This document shows positions 63,722 through 64,000 of a stretch of DNA of 64,000 nucleotides, piece after piece (within the stretch, counting starts at the first letter, position 1; the number at the start of each line of letters is the position of its first letter). The position numbers and the translations under genes were made by a program. Location: contig NC_089273.1 of the NCBI RefSeq assembly GCF_963678975.1, forward strand, positions 21,780,356 to 21,844,355. Reading direction: 5' to 3'. The stretch is from Dysidea avara. Taxonomy: Eukaryota; Porifera; Demospongiae; Dictyoceratida; Dysideidae. Under the pieces are notes generated by a model, which worked only from the letters and a program-made list of their open reading frames with translations, ran no database searches and was not told the DNA's origin.

Positions 63722-64000
63722 AACTTTGTGGTCGAGATACCCATGTGTGGGCATCAAGTTGCCCTCAAGCTGTCAAGTTCTGTATGCTTATTCAATCCTT
63801 AGAATTTCTGTAACCGAGTCAACATTTAATACAGATAAGATATTACCTCTTCGTACGTATTCTAGAAGACTATTATACAAGTTAGTAAAAAAGTTAATTA
63901 CAGCTTAATTTGTATTTTCTACAAAGTTATTTAACAGGACACTAAAGAAATCTTTTTGCTATAAAGTGGTAAAAGTCAGACTACTGTTCAACCTATGTAA
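63722..64000. other. Right edge of the window
   Basis: Frames at 63599-63908 overlap the inverted arm in two phases and are not supported as genes. Confidence 0.4.

Overview
This window is eukaryotic animal DNA: AT-rich, gene-poor, with genes split by GT-AG introns and much of the spacer built from small transposons and simple repeats. The best guess is a sponge (Porifera) or another early-branching marine invertebrate. The guess rests on a Death-NACHT-LRR receptor gene and a decayed relative of it, because multigene families with this layout and the same W-P-P linker in front of the NACHT domain are known from demosponges. The species cannot be settled from the sequence alone.

Layout. 1-2549 (minus) is the front of an NLR immune receptor that runs off the left edge. 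4145-5489 is a candidate DNA transposon and 5918-6977 a truncated LINE. 7850-12793 (minus) is a two-exon multicopper oxidase, the second exon giving a C-terminal membrane anchor. 15356-22100 is a transposon-rich belt with many short inverted-repeat elements, including two clear cases of one element inserted in another. 22767-25330 holds LINE remnants, a CA microsatellite and degenerate tandem repeats. 26315-37455 (minus) is a large NLR pseudogene (Death, NACHT, several LRR blocks), broken by stops and frameshifts and split by a block of about 3.8 kb: a near-perfect 329-bp foldback, a 2.4-kb minisatellite and a unique flank. 37456-47454 is spacer with small hairpin elements. 47455-53965 (minus) is a nine-exon gene for a secreted protein with an inactive trypsin-like domain, a Thr/Pro linker and seven CCP/sushi domains. 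54241-64000 is spacer with a diverged duplication and a long inverted-repeat element.

Functional theme. The intact genes suggest host defence and extracellular or surface chemistry: a cytosolic NLR sensor, a complement-like CCP protein with a dead protease domain, and a membrane-anchored copper oxidase. The three lie on the minus strand but are far apart, and nothing shows that they share regulation. Exon models were built by hand from splice sites, reading phase and domain continuity. The nine exons of the CCP gene sum to a multiple of three and join in one phase throughout; the two-exon oxidase is also in frame.
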